DNA from: an uncultured Granulosicoccaceae bacterium
GTDB lineage: Bacteria; Pseudomonadota; Gammaproteobacteria; Granulosicoccales; Granulosicoccaceae
NCBI GenBank assembly: GCA_937981955.1
Contig: CALJNA010000044.1
Span: 16,532-80,531, forward strand
Direction: 5' to 3'
DNA: 64,000 nucleotides
The translations under genes were made by a program, and so were the position numbers. The notes beneath the pieces are model-generated. The model ran no database searches. It had not been told where the DNA came from and was given only the letters and a program-made list of their open reading frames with translations. Positions 37,444-46,762 of the stretch are shown here, piece after piece. Each line of letters opens with the position of its first letter. Position 1 is the stretch's first letter.

Positions 37444-38454
37444 ATGGCAATGCAGTTTGAAAAACAAACAACAGTATGGAAACTGTTGTTTGTTGTGGCG
37501 ATAATGGGTTCAGCAAGCTATTTTGCTGGACGCGTTCATCACGATAGAAGTCATGTTCCCGGCCAGCCCAGCCACACATACATGAATGAATTGGCTAGCG
37601 TCAACTCACGAGTTCAGTCACTTAGCACATTCATTAGCAACAATGCCCACTCTTGGCCACACTTTGAACAGCTTGCACTCGCGTATTTGGACCGTGCACG
37701 CTTAAGCGGTGAATTCACAGACTATCAAAAAGCAGATAATGCTATTCAGCAGGCGTTTGACATCAGTGGAACCCATGCTGGTCCGTATTTAACACGTGCA
37801 TACATTCATCTTGCGCTACATCGAACAGACTCTGCGTTAAACGACTTGAATCAAGTCAAGAATATGCTACTCGTCCAACGCGAGACCGCATTGGCCGTAG
37901 AAGGATTAGTTGGAGACGCCCTGATACAGTTGGGCGAAACAGAGGCAGCGTTGGAGAAATTTGAACTAACTGAAAAACAGAATCCTTCATTTAAAACTGC
38001 AGCAAGGCTATCTCAAGCTCTGGCGCTAAACGGGAACTACCCTCTGGCCGGGCACTGGCTCAGTATTGGAGAAAAACGAGTTTCAAGCCAATCGGCTTAC
38101 CTTAGCGCGTGGCTGGAACTACAACACGGCATACTCGCACTTGAACAAGATCTGTTAGACGAGGCATACGAACATTTCAGCAAGGCCGATCAGACTTTCC
38201 CTGGATACTGGCTGATTGAGGAGCATCTTGCTGAAGTGGATGCATTATCAGGAAGAACTGCATTAGCGGAAGATCGGTACAGAGCAATTGTTGATCGAGC
38301 GCCAATACCACAGATGAAATTAGCACTCGCCGATGTTCTGGATTCCCGTGATAGCGCGGGTAATCGCAATGAAGTCGAGTTATTGCGACGTCAGGCCGAT
38401 CAACAATTTACGATTATTCGTGCAGTCTATCCTGCGCTTACTTCCGCGCATTGA
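37444..38454 (+). CDS. TPR-repeat protein with N-terminal membrane anchor
   Basis: 336 residues. One N-terminal hydrophobic segment (WKLLFVVAIMGSASYFAG) anchors it, and the rest is helical TPR (LALAYLDRARLSGEFTDYQK, AYIHLALHRTDSALNDLNQV, ALIQLGETEAALEKFELTEK, GILALEQDLLDEAYEHFSKA). Probably a periplasmic scaffold. It is 2 bp downstream of the DUF4331-like lipoprotein gene, so it belongs to the same operon. Confidence 0.8.
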   Translation: MAMQFEKQTTVWKLLFVVAIMGSASYFAGRVHHDRSHVPGQPSHTYMNELASVNSRVQSLSTFISNNAHSWPHFEQLALAYLDRARLSGEFTDYQKADNAIQQAFDISGTHAGPYLTRAYIHLALHRTDSALNDLNQVKNMLLVQRETALAVEGLVGDALIQLGETEAALEKFELTEKQNPSFKTAARLSQALALNGNYPLAGHWLSIGEKRVSSQSAYLSAWLELQHGILALEQDLLDEAYEHFSKADQTFPGYWLIEEHLAEVDALSGRTALAEDRYRAIVDRAPIPQMKLALADVLDSRDSAGNRNEVELLRRQADQQFTIIRAVYPALTSAH

Positions 38455-38473
38455 AAACCGAGGAACCTGGCCC

Positions 38474-38500
38474 GCGGCAAAAGGCATGTCGCTTTTTTGC
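38474..38500 (+). terminator. possible terminator after the TPR gene
   Basis: GC-rich inverted repeat GCGGC / GTCGC (one G-U pair), followed directly by six T, 20 bp after the stop codon. An overlapping alternative fold pairs GCAAAA with TTTTGC. It would separate the CHRD/DUF4331/TPR operon from the kinase gene. Confidence 0.4.
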
Positions 38501-38620
38501 TGAGTTCGTCACAACGGTCTACGTCTGATCTCTCAAAAACACAGGATACGCAGTCATTGGTCCACTCGTTGCAAAACTCCATTCAGGAAGAACAAATGCA
38601 ACATGACCTGGTAAAAGCCG

Positions 38621-39865
38621 ATGAAAACACCGCCAGTACCTGAAAACGAAAAAGCACGGTTAGAAGCGGTTATAAGAACAAGGCTATTGGACACACCGCC
38701 CGAGGAAGACTTCGATCGCGTCACCGAGCTGATGTCTTTGATTAGCGGTGCGCCTATCTGCCTTATTACCCTTCTCGATAGTGAGCGAAATTTTCTGAAG
38801 TCACATCACGGCATTCCTTTCAACGAAAGTCCACGCGATATCTCATTCTGTGGACACGCGATAATTGAAGACGAACCTATCATGGTTGTAGCGGACGCCC
38901 GAGAAGATGATCGGTTTCACGATAACCCGTTGGTCACTGAGCACGACGCAATATTTTACGCTGGTGTACCAGTGAAGAGTGCAGACGGCTTCAATTTGGG
39001 AACCTTGTGCTTATTCGACAATAAACCTCGCCTTTTGGATGATAAAACGAGAACAGCTTTGTTAACACTGGCAAAGCACGTAGAAAAACTGTACGAGCTC
39101 AGATGGCTTTCTATAACGCTTCACGAAAACCATACCCTGCTAAACACCACCTACCGTCAACTGTGCACCAAGCATGATGAACTCTCCGATTTCTCAAGGA
39201 TTCTCGCACACGATATAAAAACGCCGGTGGCTTCACTTGCGGTGATGGCACATCTGCTTACGGAAGAGCTACACGACATACAGGATACAGAAACAATCAA
39301 ACTGGCTCAAAAAATAAGCGCATCATCAGAGACACTGGGACAATACGTTGATGAGTTATTGCAAAGCAAACAGCAATCACCAACCAAACCAGCAAAATCG
39401 CATAACTATTCTTTGTTGACTACTCTAAACGAGGTTAAAACACTAGCGGTGTTGCGTCCAAATGTGCGATTAACCCTACCAGAATGTGACGCGTTCGTTT
39501 CAATCGAAAAAAATCTGCTTGTGCAGATTCTTCTTAACCTGGTAACTAATTCGATTAAATATAATGATAAACCAATAGTAGAAGTTGAAATTGCTTTTAG
39601 GAAGCAAGCTGGTAATTATGTATTCACCGTATCAGACAACGGTATGGGAATGAAAAAAAACGATCTCTTAGCATTATCTACAAACCGCCGCTTCTCACCG
39701 CAAACAGATCAGTTTGGAAATGTGGGAACTGGAACTGGTCTGACGACAATTAAACACTTGATTGAGGAACACGGCGGACGGTTGTATTGTGAATCTACAA
39801 TCGGTGTGGGCACACATTTTACACTTCACTTACCCAGCCAGAACGCACACAAACGAGCCGCATAA
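38621..39865 (+). CDS. GAF-domain sensor histidine kinase
   Basis: 414 residues without membrane segments, so cytoplasmic. An N-terminal GAF domain (about 20-165; ISFCGHAIIEDEPIMVVADA, FYAGVPVKSADGFNLGTLCL) is followed by a dimerisation/phosphoacceptor helix with ILAHDIKTPVASLA (His197) and an ATPase domain with NLVTNSIKYND, DNGMGM and GTGTGLTTIKHLI. No response regulator is adjacent. It lies 166 bp after the TPR gene, past a possible terminator, so its link to the ECF island is uncertain. Confidence 0.9.
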   Translation: MKTPPVPENEKARLEAVIRTRLLDTPPEEDFDRVTELMSLISGAPICLITLLDSERNFLKSHHGIPFNESPRDISFCGHAIIEDEPIMVVADAREDDRFHDNPLVTEHDAIFYAGVPVKSADGFNLGTLCLFDNKPRLLDDKTRTALLTLAKHVEKLYELRWLSITLHENHTLLNTTYRQLCTKHDELSDFSRILAHDIKTPVASLAVMAHLLTEELHDIQDTETIKLAQKISASSETLGQYVDELLQSKQQSPTKPAKSHNYSLLTTLNEVKTLAVLRPNVRLTLPECDAFVSIEKNLLVQILLNLVTNSIKYNDKPIVEVEIAFRKQAGNYVFTVSDNGMGMKKNDLLALSTNRRFSPQTDQFGNVGTGTGLTTIKHLIEEHGGRLYCESTIGVGTHFTLHLPSQNAHKRAA

Positions 39866-39921
39866 CACCAGATAATCTTCCTTTTAAAAAATCCGCACAC
39901 AAGAAATCTTACAATATTTTT

Positions 39922-41568
39922 TCACTGGTTATGAATAGTCAATTGTGGAAATGGAATATCCCATTGCTCTTTCGTACAAGTATCAACGCATGTTTGTTGA
40001 ATAATTCTACTAATCTTAAAATACGAGCGCACAGCGTCGCTTGACATGGTTACGCACACCCAATAGTCAAGCGAAGAAGCACCGGCCTCCTTTAATTCTA
40101 CGGCGACAGAAATTACATGCTCTGAGATATCTGTTTTAGTTAAAGCATCGGCTACCGCATCTCTTAGCTGGGCTGGAATATTGTTATTGCTAATACTCTG
40201 GTGAGAGTAGCCCACCCCAAAAGTACCCACGATGGAAAATTTATCGCCTCTGGTAAGGTTATCAAAAGTCATGTTGTAAAAATCCGACGCTGGTATCGAT
40301 GTTTTAGTGCCTGCTAAATTTTGCAACTGTATTAGTTCAGTTGTTAATTCGATAACTTCCAACAGTTTTCCATCGGACAACATAATGTAATCGCCTTTTG
40401 AAGCTGGAAACCAAACCTCTTTTCCTGCAGGCCGAGAAACCATACCCATCATGTTTTCTAGCGGCAATCTGACAACACCGGTTAACTCAGGGTTTTTGAG
40501 AATTGAATACATATTTAGTGCCGCAACACGATACGGCAACCCATTGTAGACTACACGCTCATCTTCTCTTATCGACCCTAGGTTAAGCAGTAATCTTGCT
40601 TCTGAGATAAATCTTGGTATGGCATGTCGGAGACCGAGCAACGTGGCACCAGCGACTAAAAAAGAAACACCCAATAAAAGTACGTCGCCACGAATATAAA
40701 AAACCACAATGACTGCGATCGTCATCAGGAGAGCTGTGAGAACACTAAATGTGTACTGCACTAACCGCTGACGAGTTCGAAATGTTTTAACCTCCTCGCC
40801 TTTCGACCTGGTTGTGAGCAATTTCGTTAGGTACTTAGCTATGTACCAAACAGCAAGCGCAACCGCGATGGCGAGAGCTAAAGTGAGACCTCTGCCTTTT
40901 GTAAATTCGACTAAGCCAGTCTTAAGAGATTGGAAAAAACTGCCGTTGCTGGTTTGCAGGTTATTTAATCTTACATTCGCTATATCGATATTTCTCGAAA
41001 ATTCCTGCGCTCTGTCTTTCCAGGTAGTTTGCAGATCGTTGAGTGTCTGTTTGGTAGCTACGTTATTCGCGGCTGCTAAACTCTCGTCAATTGCTGCAAT
41101 AGCTTCATTCGCAGCCGTCAATTTCTCATTGTTTGATCGTATACTGGAACGTAAAGCCTCTATTTTACGCGGCTTCTCGGTCAGTGCCTGCAGGTTTCGA
41201 ATGATCGGCATTAACACCTCGGTCATCTCGGTTCGCCAGTCAAACTCTCCACTATCGTTGTTAAAAATCCCTAAATCGACAGACCCCACGGCCAATTGCT
41301 CAAAGGAATCGCGTGCATCAGCTATTTCGCCATTGATTTCTTTAAGTTCTGCTTCCAGTTCCTCAACTTCATCTTTTCCAGCTACAAGAATCTGCTCTCG
41401 TAGTATTTTACGTTCAGCGAATTTTGCGTCCAGCACTGACTGAATAACATTCATTTGTGTCGCGCGATCACCTGACTGCGCATCAAGCTGACTCTGAGCA
41501 AAAACCGAGCTAGTAAAGAGGACGATCGATAAAGTAATGCCAAAGCGAACCAGGTGAATAATATTCAT
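39922..41568 (-). CDS. MscS-family mechanosensitive channel with periplasmic coiled coil
   Basis: 548 residues. A signal peptide (cleavage near VFAQ) precedes ~190 residues of coiled coil in the periplasm (EELEAELKEINGEIADARDS and later helices). Three transmembrane helices follow (LALAIAVALAVWYIAKYL, YTFSVLTALLMTIAVIVVF, LLLGVSFLVAGATLLGL), then a cytoplasmic MscS-like beta domain (GVVRLPLENMMGMV, TTELIQLQNLAGTKTSIPAS). The pore-helix Gly/Ala pattern is not the canonical MscS one, so gating properties are uncertain. Single gene. Confidence 0.78.
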   Translation of the reverse strand: MNIIHLVRFGITLSIVLFTSSVFAQSQLDAQSGDRATQMNVIQSVLDAKFAERKILREQILVAGKDEVEELEAELKEINGEIADARDSFEQLAVGSVDLGIFNNDSGEFDWRTEMTEVLMPIIRNLQALTEKPRKIEALRSSIRSNNEKLTAANEAIAAIDESLAAANNVATKQTLNDLQTTWKDRAQEFSRNIDIANVRLNNLQTSNGSFFQSLKTGLVEFTKGRGLTLALAIAVALAVWYIAKYLTKLLTTRSKGEEVKTFRTRQRLVQYTFSVLTALLMTIAVIVVFYIRGDVLLLGVSFLVAGATLLGLRHAIPRFISEARLLLNLGSIREDERVVYNGLPYRVAALNMYSILKNPELTGVVRLPLENMMGMVSRPAGKEVWFPASKGDYIMLSDGKLLEVIELTTELIQLQNLAGTKTSIPASDFYNMTFDNLTRGDKFSIVGTFGVGYSHQSISNNNIPAQLRDAVADALTKTDISEHVISVAVELKEAGASSLDYWVCVTMSSDAVRSYFKISRIIQQTCVDTCTKEQWDIPFPQLTIHNQ

Positions 41569-42095
41569 AATGAATTAATTTAATGTTTAACAAACAATAG
41601 ATTTGAACTCTGAATAGCTAGATCATACAAACGACCTTTTTAAAGAAAGATAACAAACCCTTTGAATAATAACTGAGTTTTTTGTTTATTTTCTGCATTC
41701 TGAATCGAATTACTTAAAATATGAAATAAAGACTCAGACACACGAAATATCCGTATTATCCGAATATAATTTATGCTCTGTGCATCGTGAAGGCACAACT
41801 CATCGTACCAATGTAATCTGCAAGCGTAAGATAGAAACGGCGAGTTGGCCGAATCCGTACTTGAAGGCCTACTGTTATCGCAGAACCTGCCTTTGACCAA
41901 GACACAAAAAACGATGCCAATTTCGAACTTTAAAAAGCCAAACTGAAGGCAAATTGACGTATATTTTTATTCTAACTATAAGTTGTGAGATACTTCTCGC
42001 GCTATCCACGCTCGTTATTTTTATTATTTTGCTATGAATTTCATAAGCTTAGTTATTGTCACGTGGCCAAGCTGGCCATTTAGATCTGCAAAGCA
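41569..42095. other. 527-bp AT-rich intergenic region
   Basis: Separates the divergent MscS-like and EEP-family genes. It is AT-rich, with many stops in all frames apart from an 86-codon leftward frame (41640-41900) that has no recognisable content. Promoters for both genes should lie here. No RNA gene or repeat was seen. Confidence 0.4.
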
Positions 42096-43172
42096 ATGAC
42101 CCTACTCTTACAAATTATTGCCCTGCTTTTTTTCGTATGCACCGCATTACCAATCTTGACACACAAAGTCTGGTGGATTCGAGCCTGGGATTTTCCGCGC
42201 CTGCAAATGGTAATTATTGCGATACTTTGGCTATGCATGGCAGTAGTATCGAGTTATTTTCAGGCAAGCCCTTCATTTTTTTGGTGGACAGGTGTTGTCG
42301 TTTGTTTGTTATATCAATTGTGGTGGGTATGGCCTTATTTACAGCGATATAGAGTCGAAATTCCAAACAGCGGAATTGAAAATACGGCTCCATCTCTCTC
42401 ACTATTGACCAGCAATGTGCTAATGGACAACCGCAACACGACTGCGTTGCTACGTCTTATTCGTGAAAAAAATCCTGACATCGTCGCAACGCTTGAAACC
42501 AATAACTGGTGGCAGAAGAATTTAGACTCGCTCGACCAATATCCTCATAGATTAGCTTGTGCGCTGGAGAACAAATATGGAATGCACCTGTATTCAAAAA
42601 TTCCGTTAGAAAATGCAGCGGTTGAATTCCTTGTTGAATACAATATTCCTTCTATGAATGTTGAGTTTCTCCTGAACGATAGTAAAGTACGGCTTCATGT
42701 AGTACACCCAACACCTCCCGCACCAAACGAAAACGTTCAATCAACCGAGCGCGATGTAGAATTACTCATTCTGGCAAAACACTTGGAGAACATCGAGAAT
42801 CCAATCATTGTCACAGGCGATCTTAATGATGTTGCATGGTCTAAAACCACGCGTTTGTTCCGTAAAGTGAGTGGACTGCTGGATCCTCGTGTCGGTCGCG
42901 GTATGTTTAACACCTTTCACGTGAACTTCCCCTTTATCCGATGGCCTCTCGATCACGTATTTCTATCGCATCACTGGAGGATTAAAAAAATAGAACGACT
43001 AGGAGATATTGGTTCAGATCATTTTCCAGTTTTTGTTGATCTTACACTCGATGGCTCGGCTGATTTTGACAATGCAATGATAAAAGACCGATCCGACAAA
43101 GAATTGGAATACGAAACGCTGAATACTGATATTGCTGAAAAGGCGAACAAACCTACTAACCATAGAACTTAG
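42096..43172 (+). CDS. membrane-anchored endonuclease/exonuclease/phosphatase-family protein
   Basis: 358 residues. Three hydrophobic segments occupy the first ~90 residues (LLLQIIALLFFVCTALPIL, MVIIAILWLCMAVVSSYF, WWTGVVVCLLYQLWWVW). The rest is an EEP domain: SLLTSNVLMDNRNTTALL, IVATLETNNWW (metal-binding Glu), VTGDLNDVAWSKTT and a C-terminal IGSDHFPVFVDL (catalytic Asp-His). Members hydrolyse phosphodiesters in nucleic acids or lipids; the membrane anchor places the active domain outside the cytoplasm if the first segment is oriented as usual. Confidence 0.85.
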   Translation: MTLLLQIIALLFFVCTALPILTHKVWWIRAWDFPRLQMVIIAILWLCMAVVSSYFQASPSFFWWTGVVVCLLYQLWWVWPYLQRYRVEIPNSGIENTAPSLSLLTSNVLMDNRNTTALLRLIREKNPDIVATLETNNWWQKNLDSLDQYPHRLACALENKYGMHLYSKIPLENAAVEFLVEYNIPSMNVEFLLNDSKVRLHVVHPTPPAPNENVQSTERDVELLILAKHLENIENPIIVTGDLNDVAWSKTTRLFRKVSGLLDPRVGRGMFNTFHVNFPFIRWPLDHVFLSHHWRIKKIERLGDIGSDHFPVFVDLTLDGSADFDNAMIKDRSDKELEYETLNTDIAEKANKPTNHRT

Positions 43173-43219
43173 TTTTACACTAACCCATTTGGTATTCATG
43201 TAGATGTGACATTGTCCTA

Positions 43220-43660
43220 CTAACCATCGTGACGCACAATAAACGCCGTCTTCGAGCCTGTAGTCATTCCACATGACTCGTAAAATGTCTGAACGCCTCG
43301 ATCTCGCCCTGTCAGCAGCATGACTTTGTAACAACCAAGATTTTTCGCTGTTTCAAGTGCATGTGCCATAAGCGCTTTTCCAACCCCATGCCTACGGAAA
43401 TCTGGGTGTGTAACCACGTTTTCGATTACCGCGTATGGTGATACGTTCCTTGTTAGATTGGGGGTGACGTTTAAGTAATACGACCCGATTATGGCATCGT
43501 TTTTCTCCGCTACCGTAATAATGAGGTGATCAGACTCCAGTATATTTGCAAAAACAGGAAAGCTCTTCGACTCGGGTACCCGCGGATCATCAGGATTCAG
43601 ATGCATCATTAGCGCAAGAACTGCTTCAAAATCGGTCTTTTTCGCTGAGCGCAGTTGCAT
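43220..43660 (-). CDS. GNAT-family N-acetyltransferase
   Basis: 146 residues from the ATG at 43660, which has a strong GGAGG ribosome site 4 bases upstream; an in-frame extension to 43693 is therefore rejected. The domain has MQLRSAKKTDFEAVLALM, VVTHPDFRRHGVGKALMAHA (the acetyl-CoA-binding R/Q-x-x-G-x-G/A motif) and FYESCGM. Substrate unknown. It follows the MFS gene by 33 bp, so the two may be co-transcribed. Confidence 0.88.
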   Translation of the reverse strand: MQLRSAKKTDFEAVLALMMHLNPDDPRVPESKSFPVFANILESDHLIITVAEKNDAIIGSYYLNVTPNLTRNVSPYAVIENVVTHPDFRRHGVGKALMAHALETAKNLGCYKVMLLTGRDRGVQTFYESCGMTTGSKTAFIVRHDG

Positions 43661-43693
43661 AAAACCTCCAACATGTTCCGTAACTAAATCCAA

Positions 43694-44863
43694 TTATGCT
43701 TTAGATGAGTTGGTAAATAGTTTCGAATAGATCCAAATGACGATGATGTTACTCGACAAACCAAAAATCATCGCATGTACTGGTGTCGCAATATCTGCAA
43801 TATAGCCTAGTAAAACTGAAATAACGGAAAAAAACAGACTACCTGTCAGCGATACCATAGAACCCATCGTGGCGCGCTGCTGATCTGAAAATTCACGTTG
43901 CATCAACCCACTTTTAGCCGTAGATGAGTGACCATACTCTATATTAATGGCGGCCATCACAAAGGGAGACAATGCAGTGGGAATGAGCAACATGATCAAG
44001 CTAATCAAACTGGCTATAGTCCTGCCACCAAGTAACAGCGTTTTATAGCCGAAGTGCTGGATCATTCGACCCGCAGTCCAAAAACCTATTGCTCCGCATA
44101 GATGATTTAATCCTCGTACAATGCCAATTAGCCATTGAGGTATTAGCAAGTTGAAAAAAACCGCTTGAAAGTAAAAGGTGGCCTCCCCAAAACCAAAATC
44201 CAGCACTTCGGCCATACTTACCAGGCGTAAACGTCTGTTTACTACCAGACCATTGAAAGCATTATTGAGCACCTTATAGACAGATTGATGATGTTGGGAT
44301 TTTCGATTTATATCAACAAAATAAAACGCACAAATAAAACTCAACACTGCAGGTATCACAGCTACCCACATGACAAACTGCAACGAAATAAAAGCTAATA
44401 AGCCGCCAGCAACTGCTGAAACACCTAATGAAATTTGCTCCACAGAGCTAACCTTGCCAAATAGGGTTTCAAATCGTTTTGTCTGTTTCTGCTCCTGCAA
44501 GGTTTCGTATAACAGTGCTTTATCGGTACCACTAAACAATGATCGACCTAGACCTTCACAAATCGCACCTACAAACAAAAACCATATATTTAATCCGGCT
44601 GCATATAGAACGAGAGCAATAAGACTAAACAGGGATCCTATGATCATTGTTTTTCTTCTACCCAACAAATCCGATGCTAATCCTGTTGGCACTTCCAATA
44701 CTGCCTGGGACAGGAAGATAATAGAGAAAACCATCATCGCACTTGCGTAAGAATCGGTTATCGATTGATAGTAAATTACAGCAATAGGCCAGTGCGGACG
44801 AAAGCAGGCAAAAAAATTGAATACAAAAAATACTTTGATGTTCTTAATAGAGGAAAAATACAT
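43694..44863 (-). CDS. MFS transporter
   Basis: 389 residues with ~11-12 hydrophobic helices and the MFS cytoplasmic loop motif (VPTGLASDLLGRRKTMIIG) between helices 2 and 3. It resembles small-molecule efflux proteins but the substrate cannot be read. It is upstream of the GNAT gene on the same strand. An export pump plus acetyltransferase pair would fit a self-resistance role, which is inference only. Confidence 0.85.
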   Translation of the reverse strand: MYFSSIKNIKVFFVFNFFACFRPHWPIAVIYYQSITDSYASAMMVFSIIFLSQAVLEVPTGLASDLLGRRKTMIIGSLFSLIALVLYAAGLNIWFLFVGAICEGLGRSLFSGTDKALLYETLQEQKQTKRFETLFGKVSSVEQISLGVSAVAGGLLAFISLQFVMWVAVIPAVLSFICAFYFVDINRKSQHHQSVYKVLNNAFNGLVVNRRLRLVSMAEVLDFGFGEATFYFQAVFFNLLIPQWLIGIVRGLNHLCGAIGFWTAGRMIQHFGYKTLLLGGRTIASLISLIMLLIPTALSPFVMAAINIEYGHSSTAKSGLMQREFSDQQRATMGSMVSLTGSLFFSVISVLLGYIADIATPVHAMIFGLSSNIIVIWIYSKLFTNSSKA

Positions 44864-44973
44864 TAACGGGTAAACCGCTTTAAAGGTTAGTTATACTTTG
44901 CTCCAACTGGCTGAGCGCAGATTATATTTTGAGTATAACGAAAAGCAATGAAGTCTCCCCATCAGAACCGGTA

Positions 44974-45864
44974 TCACTGATCAATTGCTTTTTCTATGTG
45001 TTTAACAATGTGTTTCGTGGCTATTCTTGCTTCAGGAAAATCTGCCCAGGTTGGCCAAACATGCCACAAGCCATAACCAATCAACACCTGAATCTCCCCA
45101 CCAGCCGACTTCACTGCAGCTTCAAGCCGAAGAGTATCATCGAGAAGAATCTCGGAATTATCGACAAAAACAAGGATGTTTGGCAGACCGTTTAGCTTCG
45201 CGTAAAGTGGTGAAATTTCCTTTGAAGCAAGATCGTGATTACCTGCGTACAAACTGGCATAGTACTTCAGTACATCTTTGGATACCACCGCATCCCCAGC
45301 GGCGTTAGAATCTATGCTCATCCCTTGGAATGCAAGATCTATTGAAGGAGACAACAAAAAACAGCTTGCCGGTAACTCGCTTGGCGTATCTCGTAGTTTG
45401 ATCAGTAGCTGCAAGGCAAGAATACACCCTGTTGAATCAGCTCCAATACTCGTTACAAAAACTCTGGAGGGTCCGAGATGAAGCTTCCGATAGACCCGCA
45501 TGGCATCATTAATAGCGGCCGGGTAAGGATGTTCCGGCGCTAGTCTGTAATCCACTGAAACCACGGTTTGCCTTGCCGCTTTGGCTAAGCGAGAGCACCA
45601 TTCACGCGACGTGTTCACAGAACCTTCGACCAAACCACCACCGTGCAAATATAAAATCACGCTATCTGATCGGTGCTGCTTGTCTGGTGTATGGCACATG
45701 CAACGCACACCGTCAATTAGTTGCATGCTGACTTGAACATCAGTAGCAATCGGTAACTGCTTTGCATGATTTTCCCAGGTGCGCCGCTTTTCCTCAATTG
45801 GTTGGTCATTCAACGAATCACGAACCAATGAAGATTTTATTTGTTGAGCTTGTTTGCTGATCAT
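44974..45864 (-). CDS. alpha/beta hydrolase (HSL-type esterase-like)
   Basis: 296 residues from the ATG at 45864; longer in-frame forms would overlap the iolJ gene. The oxyanion-hole motif VILYLHGGGLVEGS and VSVDYRLAPEHPYPAAI are those of hormone-sensitive-lipase-type esterases. The nucleophile elbow reads SIGADSTGCIL in place of the usual GDSAGG; the Ser is present. The His region is GLWHVWPTWAD. It is last in the leftward iol operon, 61 bp after iolJ. A role in releasing inositol from esters is conceivable but unproven. Confidence 0.8.
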   Translation of the reverse strand: MISKQAQQIKSSLVRDSLNDQPIEEKRRTWENHAKQLPIATDVQVSMQLIDGVRCMCHTPDKQHRSDSVILYLHGGGLVEGSVNTSREWCSRLAKAARQTVVSVDYRLAPEHPYPAAINDAMRVYRKLHLGPSRVFVTSIGADSTGCILALQLLIKLRDTPSELPASCFLLSPSIDLAFQGMSIDSNAAGDAVVSKDVLKYYASLYAGNHDLASKEISPLYAKLNGLPNILVFVDNSEILLDDTLRLEAAVKSAGGEIQVLIGYGLWHVWPTWADFPEARIATKHIVKHIEKAIDQ

Positions 45865-45925
45865 GGTAGCTGCGGCATTATCTGTCTGCTCTATCCTACC
45901 AAGCTTATCGGATAATACTCTAAGG

Positions 45926-46762
45926 CTAAGACTTTGTACGTCCCATGGAACGTAGAACTGCAGTCGTTGAAACTGCCAGTGGGGCAATCGTCTCTTTCAG
46001 TATTTCAACTCTGTCAAAGCGTTCAGAGTCACTACCAACGGCATCACGCAACGCCTGACCAAATGCCATGCGAAGCTCGGTGCCAATATTAAACTTGCAA
46101 ATACTGGTTTCATTGGCCAAGGCTTTACGCTGCTCTGCCGGAACGCCAGAACCACCATGAATTACCAACGGAACATTGGTTTTTGCGTCTATCTCACCAA
46201 TTCGCTTAACATCAAGCCCCTGGCCATCCTGCTGCTGCAAATGAACGTTGCCAACCGATATCGCCATTGCATCAACGGAAGTATCTTGCGCGAACCGGGC
46301 GGCCTCATCCGGGTCAGTGCCTTTCGACTCCTCACCGCCATCGTAACCAACAAAGCCTATCTCGCCTTCACATGACACATTGGCGGCATGAGCCAGTTCC
46401 ACAATGGCAGCGGTTTCATCAATATTTTGCTGCAATGGATGCCGAGAGCCATCGTACATTACCGAGGTAAAGCCCGATTCGATTGCCTGTTTACATTCAT
46501 CAAACGAGTAACCATGATCGAGATGTGCGACAACAGGCACTGACGCTTGCTCTGCAAGATGCCGGAACATCGAGCCCAGCACCGGCAAAGGAGTATAGGC
46601 TCTGCATCCCGGACCGGCCTGCAGTATGACAGCGCACCCCTCAGCCTCAGCGGCAGCAACATAGGCTTGCATATCTTCCCAGCCAAGACAAACGAGACCG
46701 GCAACCGCATACCCTTCTTTTAACGCTGGCCGCAGCACATCTGATAAAGATGCTACGGTCAT
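45926..46762 (-). CDS. iolJ: class II aldolase, 5-dehydro-2-deoxyphosphogluconate aldolase-like
   Basis: 278 residues. The zinc-dependent class II aldolase fold shows VPVVAHLDHGYSFDECKQAI (catalytic Asp, zinc His), CEGEIGFVG, ISVGNVHLQQ and LVIHGGSGVP. The family also includes fructose- and tagatose-bisphosphate aldolases; the iol context favours cleavage of 2-deoxy-5-keto-gluconate 6-phosphate to dihydroxyacetone phosphate and malonic semialdehyde. Its start overlaps the iolB stop by 4 bp. Confidence 0.85.
   Translation of the reverse strand: MTVASLSDVLRPALKEGYAVAGLVCLGWEDMQAYVAAAEAEGCAVILQAGPGCRAYTPLPVLGSMFRHLAEQASVPVVAHLDHGYSFDECKQAIESGFTSVMYDGSRHPLQQNIDETAAIVELAHAANVSCEGEIGFVGYDGGEESKGTDPDEAARFAQDTSVDAMAISVGNVHLQQQDGQGLDVKRIGEIDAKTNVPLVIHGGSGVPAEQRKALANETSICKFNIGTELRMAFGQALRDAVGSDSERFDRVEILKETIAPLAVSTTAVLRSMGRTKS

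Noticed and set aside
41640..41900. 86-codon leftward frame in the gap before the EEP gene
   Set aside because: AT-rich region, odd composition, no ribosome site or family signal.
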